Source: JBHGAV01 sp041946685
GTDB taxonomy: Bacteria > Acidobacteriota > Terriglobia > Bryobacterales > Bryobacteraceae
Direction of reading: 5' to 3'
NCBI GenBank assembly: GCA_041946685.1
Contig: JBHGAV010000018.1
Span: 1-64,000, forward strand
DNA length: 64,000 bases
Shown one piece after another: positions 55,599-64,000 of the stretch (within the stretch, counting starts at the first letter, position 1; the number at the start of each line of letters is the position of its first letter). Under the pieces are notes generated by a model, which saw only the letters and a program-made list of their open reading frames with translations, was not told the DNA's origin and ran no database searches. A program made the translations under genes and the position numbers.

Positions 55599-55634
55599 GG
55601 CGGCAAGGCTGCCCTCGCCGCATTGTGTACGATA

Positions 55635-58475
55635 ATGAATGATCACCCCGACATGCCATTGAAAGACGTCGATCTCAAGAAGACTGTCAACCTGCCGCGG
55701 ACCGACTTCCCGATGAAGGCGAACCTGCCGCAGATGGAGCCGAAGATCCTGGCCCGCTGGGAGGAGACGGACATCTACGCGCAGATTCGCCGGGCCCGCG
55801 CCGGCCGCCCGGTATGGGTGCTGCACGACGGGCCTCCCTACGCCAACGGCAACATACATCTCGGCACCGCCTTCAACAAGATCATCAAGGACTTCATCGT
55901 CAAGGCACGCAGCATGGCGGGGTTCGACGCTCCTTACGTCCCCGGCTGGGACTGCCACGGGCTGCCGATCGAAATCAAGGTCGACGCCGAACTCGGCTCG
56001 CGCAAAGCCCAGATGACACCGAGCCAGATACGGGAGGAGTGCCGGAAGTACGCCCAGAAATTCGTGGAGTTGCACCGCCGCGAGTTCAAGCGGCTGGGAG
56101 TCTTTGGCCAGTGGGACCGTCCCTACCTGACCATGACGGCCGACTACGAGGCGGTCATCGCAGGAGCGTTCGTCGACTTCCTGGACAAGGGCTACGTCTA
56201 CAAGGGACTCAAGCCCGTTCACTGGTGCATGCGTGACCGCACGGCGCTGGCCGAGGCCGAGGTGGAGTACGAAGACCACGCCAGCCCCTCCATCTGGGTC
56301 CGCTTCGAGCTGAAATCCGATCTGGCCCGCCGGCTGCCCGCACTCGCCGGCAAGCGTGTGTACGCCGTCATCTGGACGACGACCCCGTGGACGATCCCGG
56401 CCAATATGGCCATCGCCTTTCATCCCAAGTTCGAATACATTGCGGTCCAGGTGCGGGACGACACCTACCTGATTGCGCGCGACCTGCTGAAGACCACAGC
56501 CGACAAGTGTGGCTGGCCCGAAGCCAGGGTCTTGACGGAGTGTACGGGCGACGTGCTGGAGGGAGCCGTCTTCCGGCACCCGTTTATCGAGCGCGATTCG
56601 GCCGGCATCCTCGGCGATCACGTGACGCTCGAGCAGGGCACGGGTGCCGTGCACACGGCCCCGGGGCATGGACTGGAAGACTACACGGTTTGCCAGCAGT
56701 ACGGGATTGAGACCTACTGCCCGGTGGACGCCTCGGGCCGCTTCTATCACGCCGAGGGAGCGGCGGGCCAGCTTCCCGACCAGATCATCGGCAAGACGGT
56801 CTGGGAAGCCAATCCTGTGGTGGTGGACCTGCTGCGGGAGCGGGGCGCGCTGCTGGCCGAGGGACGCCTGGACCACAGCTATCCGCATTGCTGGCGCTGT
56901 CACAAGCCGACTATCTTCCGCGCCACCGAGCAGTGGTTCATCGGCATGGGGAAGAACGACCTGCGAGGCCAGGCGCTGGAGGCGGTCAAGTCGGTCAAGT
57001 GGGTGCCCGGCTGGGGCCAGGAACGCATGAGCGGCATGGTGAGCGGCCGGCCTGACTGGTGCATCTCGCGCCAGCGGGTGTGGGGTGTGCCCATCGTGGT
57101 CTTTTACTGCGAGGACTGCGGCGAAGCTCTGACTTCGCGGACCTGGCTGGGCCCGGTTGTGGACCTGTTTCGCAAACACACCACCGACGTCTGGTACGAC
57201 AGAAGCGAGAAGGAACTGCTGCCCGCCGAAGCCCGGTGCGCCAAGTGCGGCGGCGGCAGGTTCCGCAAGGGTACCGACATTTTGGACGTCTGGTTCGATT
57301 CGGGCTCGAGCCACTTGGGGGTGCTGAACGAGACCTTCGGCTTGCCCTGGCCGTCGGACCTGTACATCGAAGGGCCGGATCAGTACCGCGGATGGTTCCA
57401 GAGCTCGCTGCTGGTAGGGGTCGGCCTGAAGGGCGGCTCGCCGTACCGGCAGTGCGCCACGCACGGCTGGACGCTGGACGGCGAGGGGCGGGCGATGTCC
57501 AAGTCCGTCGGCAACATCATCGAGCCCGACACGATCATCAAGCAGTATGGGGCCGAAGTGCTGCGGCTGTGGGTCGCATCACAGGAATTCACCGAGGATG
57601 TGCGTATCTCGGAGACGATCCTGGCCCGGTTGTCGGAGGCCTACAGGAAACTGCGCAACACTTTCCGCTTCACTCTAGGCAACCTGGCCGATTTCAACCC
57701 GGCCACTGACATGCTCGCCGCCGGCGAACTGCTTGAACTGGACCAGTGGATTCTGCTGCGTGCCGAGAAGCTGGCCGGCGAGTGCCGCACCTGGTACGAC
57801 GAGATGGCGTTTCACAAGGTCTACCACGCCGTCTACGACTTCGCCATCTCAGAGTTGAGCTCCCTCTACTTCGACGTGCTCAAGGACCGGCTGTACACGG
57901 CTGCCCCCCGGAGCCGCGCACGGCGCAGCGCACAGACCGTCCTTTACCGCTTGACCTACGCGCTGGTGCGCATGCTCGCTCCCATCCTGACCTTCACCAC
58001 CGAGGAGGTCTGGGGCCACTTCCGCAGGCCCGAGGGGGAGGCGGACAGCGTTCATCTTTCGCTTTTCCCGGAGCCCGCCGAGCTGAGCCGAGGCCTCACC
58101 GCGCAGCATCGCAAGCGCGCCAAGAACTGGGACCGCCTGTTGGAGGTGCGCGAGCACGTGCTCAAGAGCCTGGAAGCCGCCCGCCAGGAGAAATTCATCG
58201 GGGCCCCGCTCGAAGCCTGCGTGAACCTGAAGGCCGGCGGCGACCTCTACTCGCTCCTGGAAGCCCACCTGGCCGAGCTCCCGGCGCTGTTCATCGTCTC
58301 GCAGGTTCGCCTGGAGCGTCACGGCGAGAAGGTCCTGTCGGTGCACGTGGGGCGCGCCGAGGGCGTCAAGTGCGAGCGATGCTGGAAATACACAACCGAC
58401 GTCGGATCGGTCGCGGATTTGCCTAAGGTGTGCAGCGCCTGCGCCGCGGCTGTGGCCGAGATCATGGGCAACTGA
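55635..58475 (+). CDS. ileS: Isoleucyl-tRNA synthetase
   Basis: A 946-residue class I synthetase charges tRNA-Ile. The HIGH-type motif is NIHLGTAF (75-78 HLGT), and the editing domain is present with a WTTTPWTIPANM landmark. The signature loop is AMSKS at 620-624 rather than KMSKS. A C-terminal zinc finger has CERC and CSAC pairs, and the anticodon-binding domain is complete. ATG 55635 is chosen; a TTG upstream or ATG 55653 is possible. lspA follows with no spacer. Confidence 0.95.
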   Translation: MNDHPDMPLKDVDLKKTVNLPRTDFPMKANLPQMEPKILARWEETDIYAQIRRARAGRPVWVLHDGPPYANGNIHLGTAFNKIIKDFIVKARSMAGFDAPYVPGWDCHGLPIEIKVDAELGSRKAQMTPSQIREECRKYAQKFVELHRREFKRLGVFGQWDRPYLTMTADYEAVIAGAFVDFLDKGYVYKGLKPVHWCMRDRTALAEAEVEYEDHASPSIWVRFELKSDLARRLPALAGKRVYAVIWTTTPWTIPANMAIAFHPKFEYIAVQVRDDTYLIARDLLKTTADKCGWPEARVLTECTGDVLEGAVFRHPFIERDSAGILGDHVTLEQGTGAVHTAPGHGLEDYTVCQQYGIETYCPVDASGRFYHAEGAAGQLPDQIIGKTVWEANPVVVDLLRERGALLAEGRLDHSYPHCWRCHKPTIFRATEQWFIGMGKNDLRGQALEAVKSVKWVPGWGQERMSGMVSGRPDWCISRQRVWGVPIVVFYCEDCGEALTSRTWLGPVVDLFRKHTTDVWYDRSEKELLPAEARCAKCGGGRFRKGTDILDVWFDSGSSHLGVLNETFGLPWPSDLYIEGPDQYRGWFQSSLLVGVGLKGGSPYRQCATHGWTLDGEGRAMSKSVGNIIEPDTIIKQYGAEVLRLWVASQEFTEDVRISETILARLSEAYRKLRNTFRFTLGNLADFNPATDMLAAGELLELDQWILLRAEKLAGECRTWYDEMAFHKVYHAVYDFAISELSSLYFDVLKDRLYTAAPRSRARRSAQTVLYRLTYALVRMLAPILTFTTEEVWGHFRRPEGEADSVHLSLFPEPAELSRGLTAQHRKRAKNWDRLLEVREHVLKSLEAARQEKFIGAPLEACVNLKAGGDLYSLLEAHLAELPALFIVSQVRLERHGEKVLSVHVGRAEGVKCERCWKYTTDVGSVADLPKVCSACAAAVAEIMGN

Positions 58476-58976
58476 ATGAGCCCGCGCTGGTTCGCTTACG
58501 CTGTCGCTGCAGCTTGGTTCGCCTTGGACCGGGTGACCAAGTGGTTGGTCGAAGCCAACATGCAGCGCGAGGACGTGATCAGCGTGATTCCGGGCTTCTT
58601 CAACCTGGTGTCCACCCGGAACCGGGGCGTCGCCTTCAGCCTGCTGGCGAACAACGACAGCGAGTGGAGGTCGTTCTTCCTCATTGGGTTGACCGCGCTG
58701 GTGGTGGCCTTTGTCGGCAGCATCCTGTGGCAGACCTCGCCGCGCGGGATGGCAAACAGCCGTCTGACCCGCGTGGGGCTCTCGCTGGTGCTGGGCGGTG
58801 CACTGGGGAATTTCTATGATCGCGTGACCGAGGGGGCGGTCATCGACTTCTTGGACATCTACATCAGTAGCTATCACTGGCCGTCGTTCAACGTGGCCGA
58901 CAGCGGTCTGACCATCGGCGTGAGCCTGGTTCTTCTGGATCTGTGGCGCTCCCAAAGGCGTGAGGCACGGACCTGA
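58476..58976 (+). CDS. lspA: Lipoprotein signal peptidase (signal peptidase II)
   Basis: A 166-residue, four-helix inner-membrane aspartyl protease removes signal peptides from lipoproteins. Catalytic Asp115 is in GGALGNFYDRV and Asp142 in FNVADSGLTIG. The N-terminal ALDRVTKW pattern is normal. It directly follows ileS and directly precedes lgt, so the lipoprotein-maturation enzymes are co-expressed. Substrates would include the lipoproteins encoded at 3633 and 49882. Confidence 0.95.
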   Translation: MSPRWFAYAVAAAWFALDRVTKWLVEANMQREDVISVIPGFFNLVSTRNRGVAFSLLANNDSEWRSFFLIGLTALVVAFVGSILWQTSPRGMANSRLTRVGLSLVLGGALGNFYDRVTEGAVIDFLDIYISSYHWPSFNVADSGLTIGVSLVLLDLWRSQRREART

Positions 58977-59777
58977 ATGCTGCCGCAACTGGTCCGGATC
59001 GGCGAATTCTACATCCCCACTTACGGCGTTTTGGTCGCGTGCGGTTTCCTTGTGGCGCTATGGATGTCGGCGCGACTGGCAGGGAGAGCCGGCCTCGACA
59101 AGGAGGCCGTGCTGAACCTGGCGATCTACTGCGGGCTGGCTGGCATCCTTGGCGCTAAGCTGCTGATGATTCTGGTGGATTGGGACTACTATCTGAGCCA
59201 TCCTGGGGAGATCTTCTCGCTGGCTACGCTTCAGGCGGGAGGAGTGTTTTACGGAGGCTTGCTGCTGGCCCTGGCTACGGCCTTCTTTTACATGCGGAAG
59301 AAACGGCTGCCGGTGCTGGCCACGGCGGACGTGATCGCGCCCGGGCTGGCGTTGGGCCACGCCGTCGGGCGCGTGGGTTGTTTTGCGGCGGGATGCTGCT
59401 GGGGAGTCGAGTGCCACCGCTCCTGGGCTGTCACCTTCACCGATCCGGTGTCCCACCAGCTTTTCGGCACCCCCCTCGGCACGCCCCTGCACCCCACGCA
59501 GCTCTATGAAGCTTGCACGGAGACCCTCACGGCCGTCCTGCTGTACGGCATGATCCGGCGGCCGCGCCGGCCTGGCACGATCATCGGCCTCTATCTCCTG
59601 CTCTACTCCTCGGCACGGTTTGTGATCGAGTTGTTCCGCGCGCCTGAACAGGCCAACCCGTTCGGCGGGCCGCTCACCGCGGCGCAGTGGATTTCGGTGG
59701 GACTGTTTGCGCTCGGCGCCATGGTTCTGTGGCGGCGCGGCCGGCTCCATTTGCCAGCGGCACGGACCAACGGGTAA
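58977..59777 (+). CDS. lgt: Prolipoprotein diacylglyceryl transferase
   Basis: A 266-residue membrane enzyme transfers diacylglycerol from phosphatidylglycerol to the lipobox cysteine of prolipoproteins, the step before LspA. Motifs include GGVFYGGLLLA, a LGHAVGRVGCFAAGCCWG region, and HPTQLYEACTE. It has about seven membrane helices. It starts immediately after the lspA stop, and the prenyl synthase gene follows after 14 bases. Confidence 0.94.
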   Translation: MLPQLVRIGEFYIPTYGVLVACGFLVALWMSARLAGRAGLDKEAVLNLAIYCGLAGILGAKLLMILVDWDYYLSHPGEIFSLATLQAGGVFYGGLLLALATAFFYMRKKRLPVLATADVIAPGLALGHAVGRVGCFAAGCCWGVECHRSWAVTFTDPVSHQLFGTPLGTPLHPTQLYEACTETLTAVLLYGMIRRPRRPGTIIGLYLLLYSSARFVIELFRAPEQANPFGGPLTAAQWISVGLFALGAMVLWRRGRLHLPAARTNG

Positions 59778-59791
59778 ACTGGGACAACTCC

Positions 59792-60793
59792 ATGAAGTTC
59801 GGCAAGGCTGGACTCGCCCTTACCGCTACCGAGTTGCATGATCTGCTCAGGGAGGATCTTGAGCAGGTGGACCGCGAGATCGGCCTCCGGTCGGTCGCCT
59901 CGGTGGATGCCATCACCACCATCGGACACTACCTGCACCAGAGCGGCGGCAAGAGGCTGAGGCCTACGCTGTTGCTCCTTTCCTCGAAGCTGGCGGGAGG
60001 AGGAGGGCCAAGCGCAATCCGGATGGCGGCCGTGGTGGAGATGATTCACACCGCGACTCTGGTGCACGACGACGTGATCGACGTAGCCCAGATTCGCCGG
60101 GGCCGCCCCTCTCCGAACGTGCTTTGGGGAAATCACACCTCGGTGCTGGCCGGGGACTGGCTCTACATGCAGGCGTTCCAAGTGGCGCTTGAGGAACGGG
60201 ATTTCCGCATCCTGGACCTGCTGATCGGTCTGACCCAGACGATGGTCGAGGGCGAACTGCTGCAATTGCAGCGGATCGGGCTGATGACCGTCACCGAATC
60301 CGACTACATGGATCTGGTGGACCGCAAGACCGCGAGCCTGTTCTCCGCCTGTGCGCGCCTGGGCGCCATCATGGCGGGCGCGGCCGAAGAGACCGAAGGC
60401 CGGTTGGGCGAGTATGCATGGAACCTGGGCATGGCCTTTCAGCTTGTCGACGATGTGCTCGACTTCACAGCTCGTCAGGACGTGCTGGGAAAGGCGGTCG
60501 GAAGCGACCTGGGAGAGGGCAAGGTCACGTTGCCTGTGCTTTACACCCTGGAGCAAGCGGAACCCTCCGAGCGCCAGCAGGTTGAGACAGTCCTGCGCGA
60601 CGGCAATTATGGGCGCGTGTCGTTCGAGAGTGTCCTGGCCATCATCAAGAAACATAAGGGGATCGAGCGCGCCATGCGCCGCGCCGAGGACTTCACCCAG
60701 AAGGCCCGCACCATCATGGGGGCTTTCCCCACCTCGCCCTTTCAGCGCGCCTTGTACGGGCTGACCGACCTTGTGACCGCCCGGGATCACTGA
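59792..60793 (+). CDS. Trans-polyprenyl diphosphate synthase (IspB/HepT-like)
   Basis: The 333-residue enzyme makes long-chain prenyl diphosphate for quinone side chains. The first aspartate-rich motif reads LVHDDVIDVA and the second is FQLVDDVLDF. GGKRLRPTL is the chain-elongation landmark. It fits octaprenyl or heptaprenyl synthases; product length is not certain. The ATG at 59792 follows the lgt stop closely. NDH-2 in this window would use the resulting quinone. Confidence 0.9.
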   Translation: MKFGKAGLALTATELHDLLREDLEQVDREIGLRSVASVDAITTIGHYLHQSGGKRLRPTLLLLSSKLAGGGGPSAIRMAAVVEMIHTATLVHDDVIDVAQIRRGRPSPNVLWGNHTSVLAGDWLYMQAFQVALEERDFRILDLLIGLTQTMVEGELLQLQRIGLMTVTESDYMDLVDRKTASLFSACARLGAIMAGAAEETEGRLGEYAWNLGMAFQLVDDVLDFTARQDVLGKAVGSDLGEGKVTLPVLYTLEQAEPSERQQVETVLRDGNYGRVSFESVLAIIKKHKGIERAMRRAEDFTQKARTIMGAFPTSPFQRALYGLTDLVTARDH

Positions 60794-60829
60794 TCCTTTA
60801 GCCCTTCCTTCGTCCGCCGGTATTCTTTA

Positions 60830-60858
60830 TTGACTTTTCGCCAAAACGGACTTAAGAT
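60830..60858 (+). promoter_or_regulatory. Sigma70-type promoter upstream of carD
   Basis: TTGACT (60830-60835) and TAAGAT (60853-60858) are separated by 17 bases, a good match to -35/-10 consensus. The expected start lies about 57 bases before the carD ATG. It gives carD its own transcript, separate from the ileS-lspA-lgt operon. Confidence 0.65.
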
Positions 60859-60921
60859 TCTTTTTCTGTCGTCGGACTGCTTATCAACTCAGGAAGGATT
60901 TTTGGCCTGGAGCGTCCACAC

Positions 60922-61431
60922 ATGCTCTTCCACGTAGGTGAGAAGGTTGTCTATCCCAACCATGGAGTTGGGATCATAGAGAACGTCAGTTCACGGTCCT
61001 TCGGCAGCCAGTACGAGAAGTTCTACCTGCTGCGTTTGGTGTGCAGCAGCCTCACCGTGATGGTCCCGGTTTCCCATGTCGGCGACCTCGGGCTGCGCAA
61101 AGTGACCCGCAATGGCGAAGTCACGAAAGTCCTTTGTTTTCTTTCGAACGGGAGATGCAGGTCCAGCGGCGACTGGAAAGACCGCTTCAAAGAGAACTCC
61201 GAGAAGATGAGGTCGGGGAGCCTGCTAGCCATCGCCGAAGTGCTGAAAAGTCTACTGCTCCTACAACAGAACAAGCCGCTCAGTTTCCGTGAGAAGAAGA
61301 TGCTGGATCGCGCGCGTCATATGCTGATCACCGAGATCGCCGTCTCCCGCTCCATCGCGGAGGTGGAAGCGGCCGAGGTGCTCAACAAGGTCCTCGCCAG
61401 GGCCTCCCTGGCTCTGCCCGCCGCATTGTAG
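60922..61431 (+). CDS. CarD/CdnL-family transcriptional regulator
   Basis: A 169-residue protein has the CarD RNA-polymerase interaction domain at the N-terminus (FHVGEKVVYPNHGVGIIENV) and a helical DNA-binding C-terminal half (SFREKKMLDRARHML). CarD/CdnL proteins bind the beta subunit and stabilise open complexes, especially at rRNA promoters. A GGAG sequence lies about 11 bases before the ATG. A good promoter lies upstream. Confidence 0.9.
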   Translation: MLFHVGEKVVYPNHGVGIIENVSSRSFGSQYEKFYLLRLVCSSLTVMVPVSHVGDLGLRKVTRNGEVTKVLCFLSNGRCRSSGDWKDRFKENSEKMRSGSLLAIAEVLKSLLLLQQNKPLSFREKKMLDRARHMLITEIAVSRSIAEVEAAEVLNKVLARASLALPAAL

Positions 61432-61739
61432 TAAGTCCCCCGGCGCCCGTCGATAAGGACATCGGAATGATGATTCAGGGTAGGTGCGTGCCTGGCATCC
61501 CGCCGCCCGAAAGAGGGCCATAACCTTCGTTAGCAAGGACCTGTTGCCCATTGATGATCTTGAAGATCCAGGCCCAGACCCTTAGAGTGTGGAGACGGAT
61601 GCACCTGTGCCACGGCTCCAGAGGAGGAGTGAGCCAGCAACCGCCCGCGGGGTGTGTTGCCGGCGTGTGTGGCGGGATTCGGGTACAGCCGGGTGAGCCA
61701 GGCGGGCGTTATCGGCCTTACGGTGAGTGAAGGGTTGCC
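61432..61739. other. Gene-free leader region upstream of the large unknown membrane protein
   Basis: No ORF or RNA family could be recognised in these 308 bases. GATCTT and AAGATC form a perfect 6-bp dyad (61556-61568) around G. An AAGGG precedes the next start by 6 bases. The region could hold the promoter or an untranslated leader, but no clear -10/-35 was found. Confidence 0.4.
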
Positions 61740-63989
61740 ATGCAATGTCTGTACTGCGGCAAACCGCTTAACCTGCTGAGGGAGCTCACCGATTGTGAGT
61801 TCTGCTGCCGGGATCATCAGCAGCGTTACAAGCGGCTGACTGCACGCGCCTTCACCCGGCTGATGGAGAACCAGCCGGCGCCTGTTCCCTGCCTTCCGCC
61901 GCAGCACTTGACCTTCCGGCAGTTGCTTCCTCCTAACCCTGCTGCTGCCGCGTGCCGCCGGCTTGGTCCGGCAGGGCCGTGCGCAGTCTCCGTCGGCTGT
62001 CTGGCCGCGCCCGAAATGGCGCGGGCGCCGACCCGCCTGGCTCCTGCATCCGCTGGTCCCCTGAATCTTGGCGGCCCCGAGCCGACGTGTCCGGCTGCCT
62101 TCGGTCGGGCCGACGCACAGCCTGCGGCGTTTGTCGGGAAGGTGATCCGCAGCTTCGCCAAAGGGCTCCAGTTACTGACCGACGATGGCTGCCTGGGCCT
62201 TTCGCCGGGAGTTGTCGAGGCACTGGTACGGGGGGCTCAAGCAGCCCAAACGCAGGCCGGGAAGGTCTTGCCGCAGACACCGAGGCCTGGGATGCGCCTG
62301 ACTTCTGCGATGGCAGCGGGGAACGGTTCGGGCCTCCTGGCGGCAGCGCTTCGAACTGCCGCCCCAGCCGCGCTGGCGATGCCATTGAGGATTTCCGAGA
62401 CCACGATTCCGCTGTTGCCTGCGGTTCGGCTGGACATGCCAGCGCCCGAAGTCATCGGCGTCCTTGCGCCCGGCCCGGCGGGTCTGCTGCCTTCGAGGAT
62501 GCCACAGCCGATCGCAGCCGTCTCGGAGCTGACTGCCGTGGAGCCGCACCCCTCTCTCCAGGTACCGCGGCTCCGCATGATCCGGCCAGACGCGATGCCG
62601 GGCATCCTCTCGCTGCAGGCCCCGGGCGCAGTCACCGGTGAGATCGCAGGCGTTGACCAGGCAGACCGTCCGGCGGAGGCGTTAGTGGCCTCCAGCACGG
62701 TCCCCATCTCCATGCCGCCAGCCTTCGCGCCAGTGAGCATGTTCTCGCCGGAGCCCTCGGGACTTCTGCCGCTCGAAATGCCTCTGGCGGCGAGAGCCGC
62801 ATCGACTCAGGCGTCCGCGGAGCCGCTCCCTTGCCTTCGGCTGCCTTCCTTGCGCCGGCCCAAGCTGGATTCCGCTCCCGACTGCCTGGCGCTGAGAACC
62901 AGGGGCGTCGTCCCGGAGGAGATCTTCGGCGCTGACATAGTGGAGCGGCCCGCAGGCGTGGCCGTGACTCCGAGCATGGCGTCGGGATCGGTGTTTCCCG
63001 CACTCGCATCTCTGTTCCGTTACGGCAGGCTGGCCCGGCAGAGCGTTCCCCTGGCACACCTGACGGAGGGGGTAGTCCCGCGCGACAGGCTTGCCCACCC
63101 AGCGGCCTACCGGGAACTCCCGATGCCAGCGCAGAGACCCTTGGTCCCTAGGACCAGCGGCCTGCGCATCGTGGAGACCTTCGAGTACCTCAGGCCCATG
63201 GAGGCACCGGCATTCGGCCTCCTGCAGCGCTTGGTACAACTCTGGACGGCGGCTCCGGTGTATCTCCGATATGCAGCCGTGTCTGCGTGCCTGATCCTGT
63301 TGTTCTGGGCCTATGTTCCCCAAGGAGGAATCGCACAACTGGTCGCCTCCCGGTGGAGCCGGATCGAAGAGGGCATAGGGCGGCGGGCGGCCGTGGAACT
63401 GAGCGAGGACTTTCAGGGCGGGATGGAGACCTGGGAAGGCGCGGGCGATTGGCCGCGTACTTGGCAGATCAGCAAGGCCGGCTATGTGCGTCCCGGCAAA
63501 TTGGCCTTGTACCAGCCGTCCATGCAGATGCGGGAGTACCATGTCGAGTTCCTGATGCAGGTTGAGAAGAAAGCCATGAGTTGGGCCTATAGGGCAACCG
63601 ATCAGGAGAACTACTACGCCTCCAAGATAACAATCGTCAGACCAGGACCACTACCAGTGCTGTCCCTGGTGCGGTACCCGGTGATCGGGGGCCGGGAGGG
63701 CCCAAGAGTGGAGATCCCGATCCGGGTCCTGATGCACAACAACACGCCCTATCGCGTCCAGTTGAACGTCAGCAGCGGAGGTTTTTCGACGTCGATCGAG
63801 GGCCAGCTTGTGGACTTCTGGCGGGATGACAGCCTCAAAGTCGGGGGCTTCGGCTTCTTCAGTGACACGGGCGAGAGCGCCAGGGTGTACTGGATGAGGC
63901 TCAATCACCAAGACGACTTCATCGGCCGGGTGTGCGCCTACTTCAACCCAGCCCCTGTAAACCGGAGGAGAAGGTATAGACGCCAATGA
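61740..63989 (+). CDS. Zinc-ribbon, repeat-rich single-pass membrane protein, function unknown
   Basis: This 749-residue protein begins with a zinc-ribbon-like motif: Cys3, Cys6, Cys19 and Cys22 (CLYCG then CEFCC). Residues 40-505 are Pro/Ala/Leu-rich. They hold a degenerate repeat of about 90 residues twice (roughly 248-339 and 340-430, each starting GLLP-x2-MP). One membrane segment lies at about 509-530. Residues 560-735 form a beta-sandwich-like domain (LamG or DUF1080-like flavour: ELSEDFQGGMETWEGAG to GGFGFFSDTGESARVYWM). The ribbon and repeats would be cytoplasmic and the sandwich periplasmic. The next gene overlaps the stop. Confidence 0.6.
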   Translation: MQCLYCGKPLNLLRELTDCEFCCRDHQQRYKRLTARAFTRLMENQPAPVPCLPPQHLTFRQLLPPNPAAAACRRLGPAGPCAVSVGCLAAPEMARAPTRLAPASAGPLNLGGPEPTCPAAFGRADAQPAAFVGKVIRSFAKGLQLLTDDGCLGLSPGVVEALVRGAQAAQTQAGKVLPQTPRPGMRLTSAMAAGNGSGLLAAALRTAAPAALAMPLRISETTIPLLPAVRLDMPAPEVIGVLAPGPAGLLPSRMPQPIAAVSELTAVEPHPSLQVPRLRMIRPDAMPGILSLQAPGAVTGEIAGVDQADRPAEALVASSTVPISMPPAFAPVSMFSPEPSGLLPLEMPLAARAASTQASAEPLPCLRLPSLRRPKLDSAPDCLALRTRGVVPEEIFGADIVERPAGVAVTPSMASGSVFPALASLFRYGRLARQSVPLAHLTEGVVPRDRLAHPAAYRELPMPAQRPLVPRTSGLRIVETFEYLRPMEAPAFGLLQRLVQLWTAAPVYLRYAAVSACLILLFWAYVPQGGIAQLVASRWSRIEEGIGRRAAVELSEDFQGGMETWEGAGDWPRTWQISKAGYVRPGKLALYQPSMQMREYHVEFLMQVEKKAMSWAYRATDQENYYASKITIVRPGPLPVLSLVRYPVIGGREGPRVEIPIRVLMHNNTPYRVQLNVSSGGFSTSIEGQLVDFWRDDSLKVGGFGFFSDTGESARVYWMRLNHQDDFIGRVCAYFNPAPVNRRRRYRRQ

Positions 63990-64000
63990 GTCAAAGGAAA
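63986..64000 (+). CDS. Start of an unknown gene (truncated by window end)
   Basis: The ATG at 63986 overlaps the preceding TGA as ATGA, the coupling pattern used repeatedly here. Only five codons are visible, so nothing can be said about the product. Confidence 0.35.

Noticed and set aside
55308..57464. Long open frame antisense to ileS
   Set aside because: It has no recognisable domain and its composition follows codon-position bias of the ileS frame.
61556..61568. Short perfect dyad in the 308-base gap before the zinc-ribbon gene
   Set aside because: Six-base arms of this type arise by chance; no promoter or regulator gene supports it.

Overview
This is a GC-rich bacterial chromosome segment, densely coded on both strands, with many ATGA/GTGA stop-start overlaps. 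No rRNA, tRNA, CRISPR array, phage or insertion sequence was recognised. The gene repertoire points to Acidobacteriota, plausibly a Bryobacterales/Solibacter-like soil lineage. The clues are three secreted FG-GAP/ASPIC-UnbV (CRTAC-type) proteins, HzsA-related and cytochrome c554-type proteins with planctomycete/acidobacterial flavour, CarD, and type II toxin-antitoxin pairs. This assignment is inference, because no phylogeny could be run.

Layout. 1-5.4 kb: the end of a type B carboxylesterase, leuB, an unusual pyrD-pyrK fusion, and an M2 (ACE-like) peptidase lipoprotein. 5.6-22.9 kb: the most distinctive region. Seven minus-strand genes (19092 down to 8813) encode a RidA-like protein, an HzsA-related cytochrome, an FG-GAP/ASPIC protein, a ten-heme cytochrome/propeller/peroxidase fusion, a sensor-type propeller and two periplasmic ligand-binding proteins. 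The last six are joined by 4-base stop/start overlaps. Divergent from them lie a histidine kinase, a NarL-type regulator and another FG-GAP/ASPIC protein, also overlapping. A 1081-residue TPR/FG-GAP/ASPIC protein converges on the other end. I read this as one exported redox/sensing locus of unknown substrate, and it is the best candidate for an undescribed system.

22.9-32.5 kb: tyrS, folP and mutM; a surface-polysaccharide group (GT4, DUF3108 protein, GT-methyltransferase fusion, ABC permease with an extra beta-sandwich domain); and a VapBC-like module. 32.8-40.6 kb: pheS, a short pheT that appears to lack the tRNA-binding OB domain, rhaB, a multi-pass GT87-like protein, clpP, an Rrf2 regulator and a glutamine amidotransferase-like protein. 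40.6-45.4 kb: a PAS kinase with its response regulator, and a lytic transglycosylase/AmiC pair. 45.4-54.5 kb: an MlaF-like ATPase with NDH-2; a coaD-aspC-manA-SH3 lipoprotein-DUF362 operon; and a YjhG-type sugar-acid dehydratase.

54.5-64 kb: a small exported protein; a Phd-VapC module; ileS-lspA-lgt-prenyl synthase; carD with a good sigma70-like promoter; and a large zinc-ribbon/repeat/membrane protein of unknown role. Both toxin-antitoxin modules carry a perfect inverted repeat lying over the antitoxin start codon, which suggests conditional cooperativity-type autoregulation.
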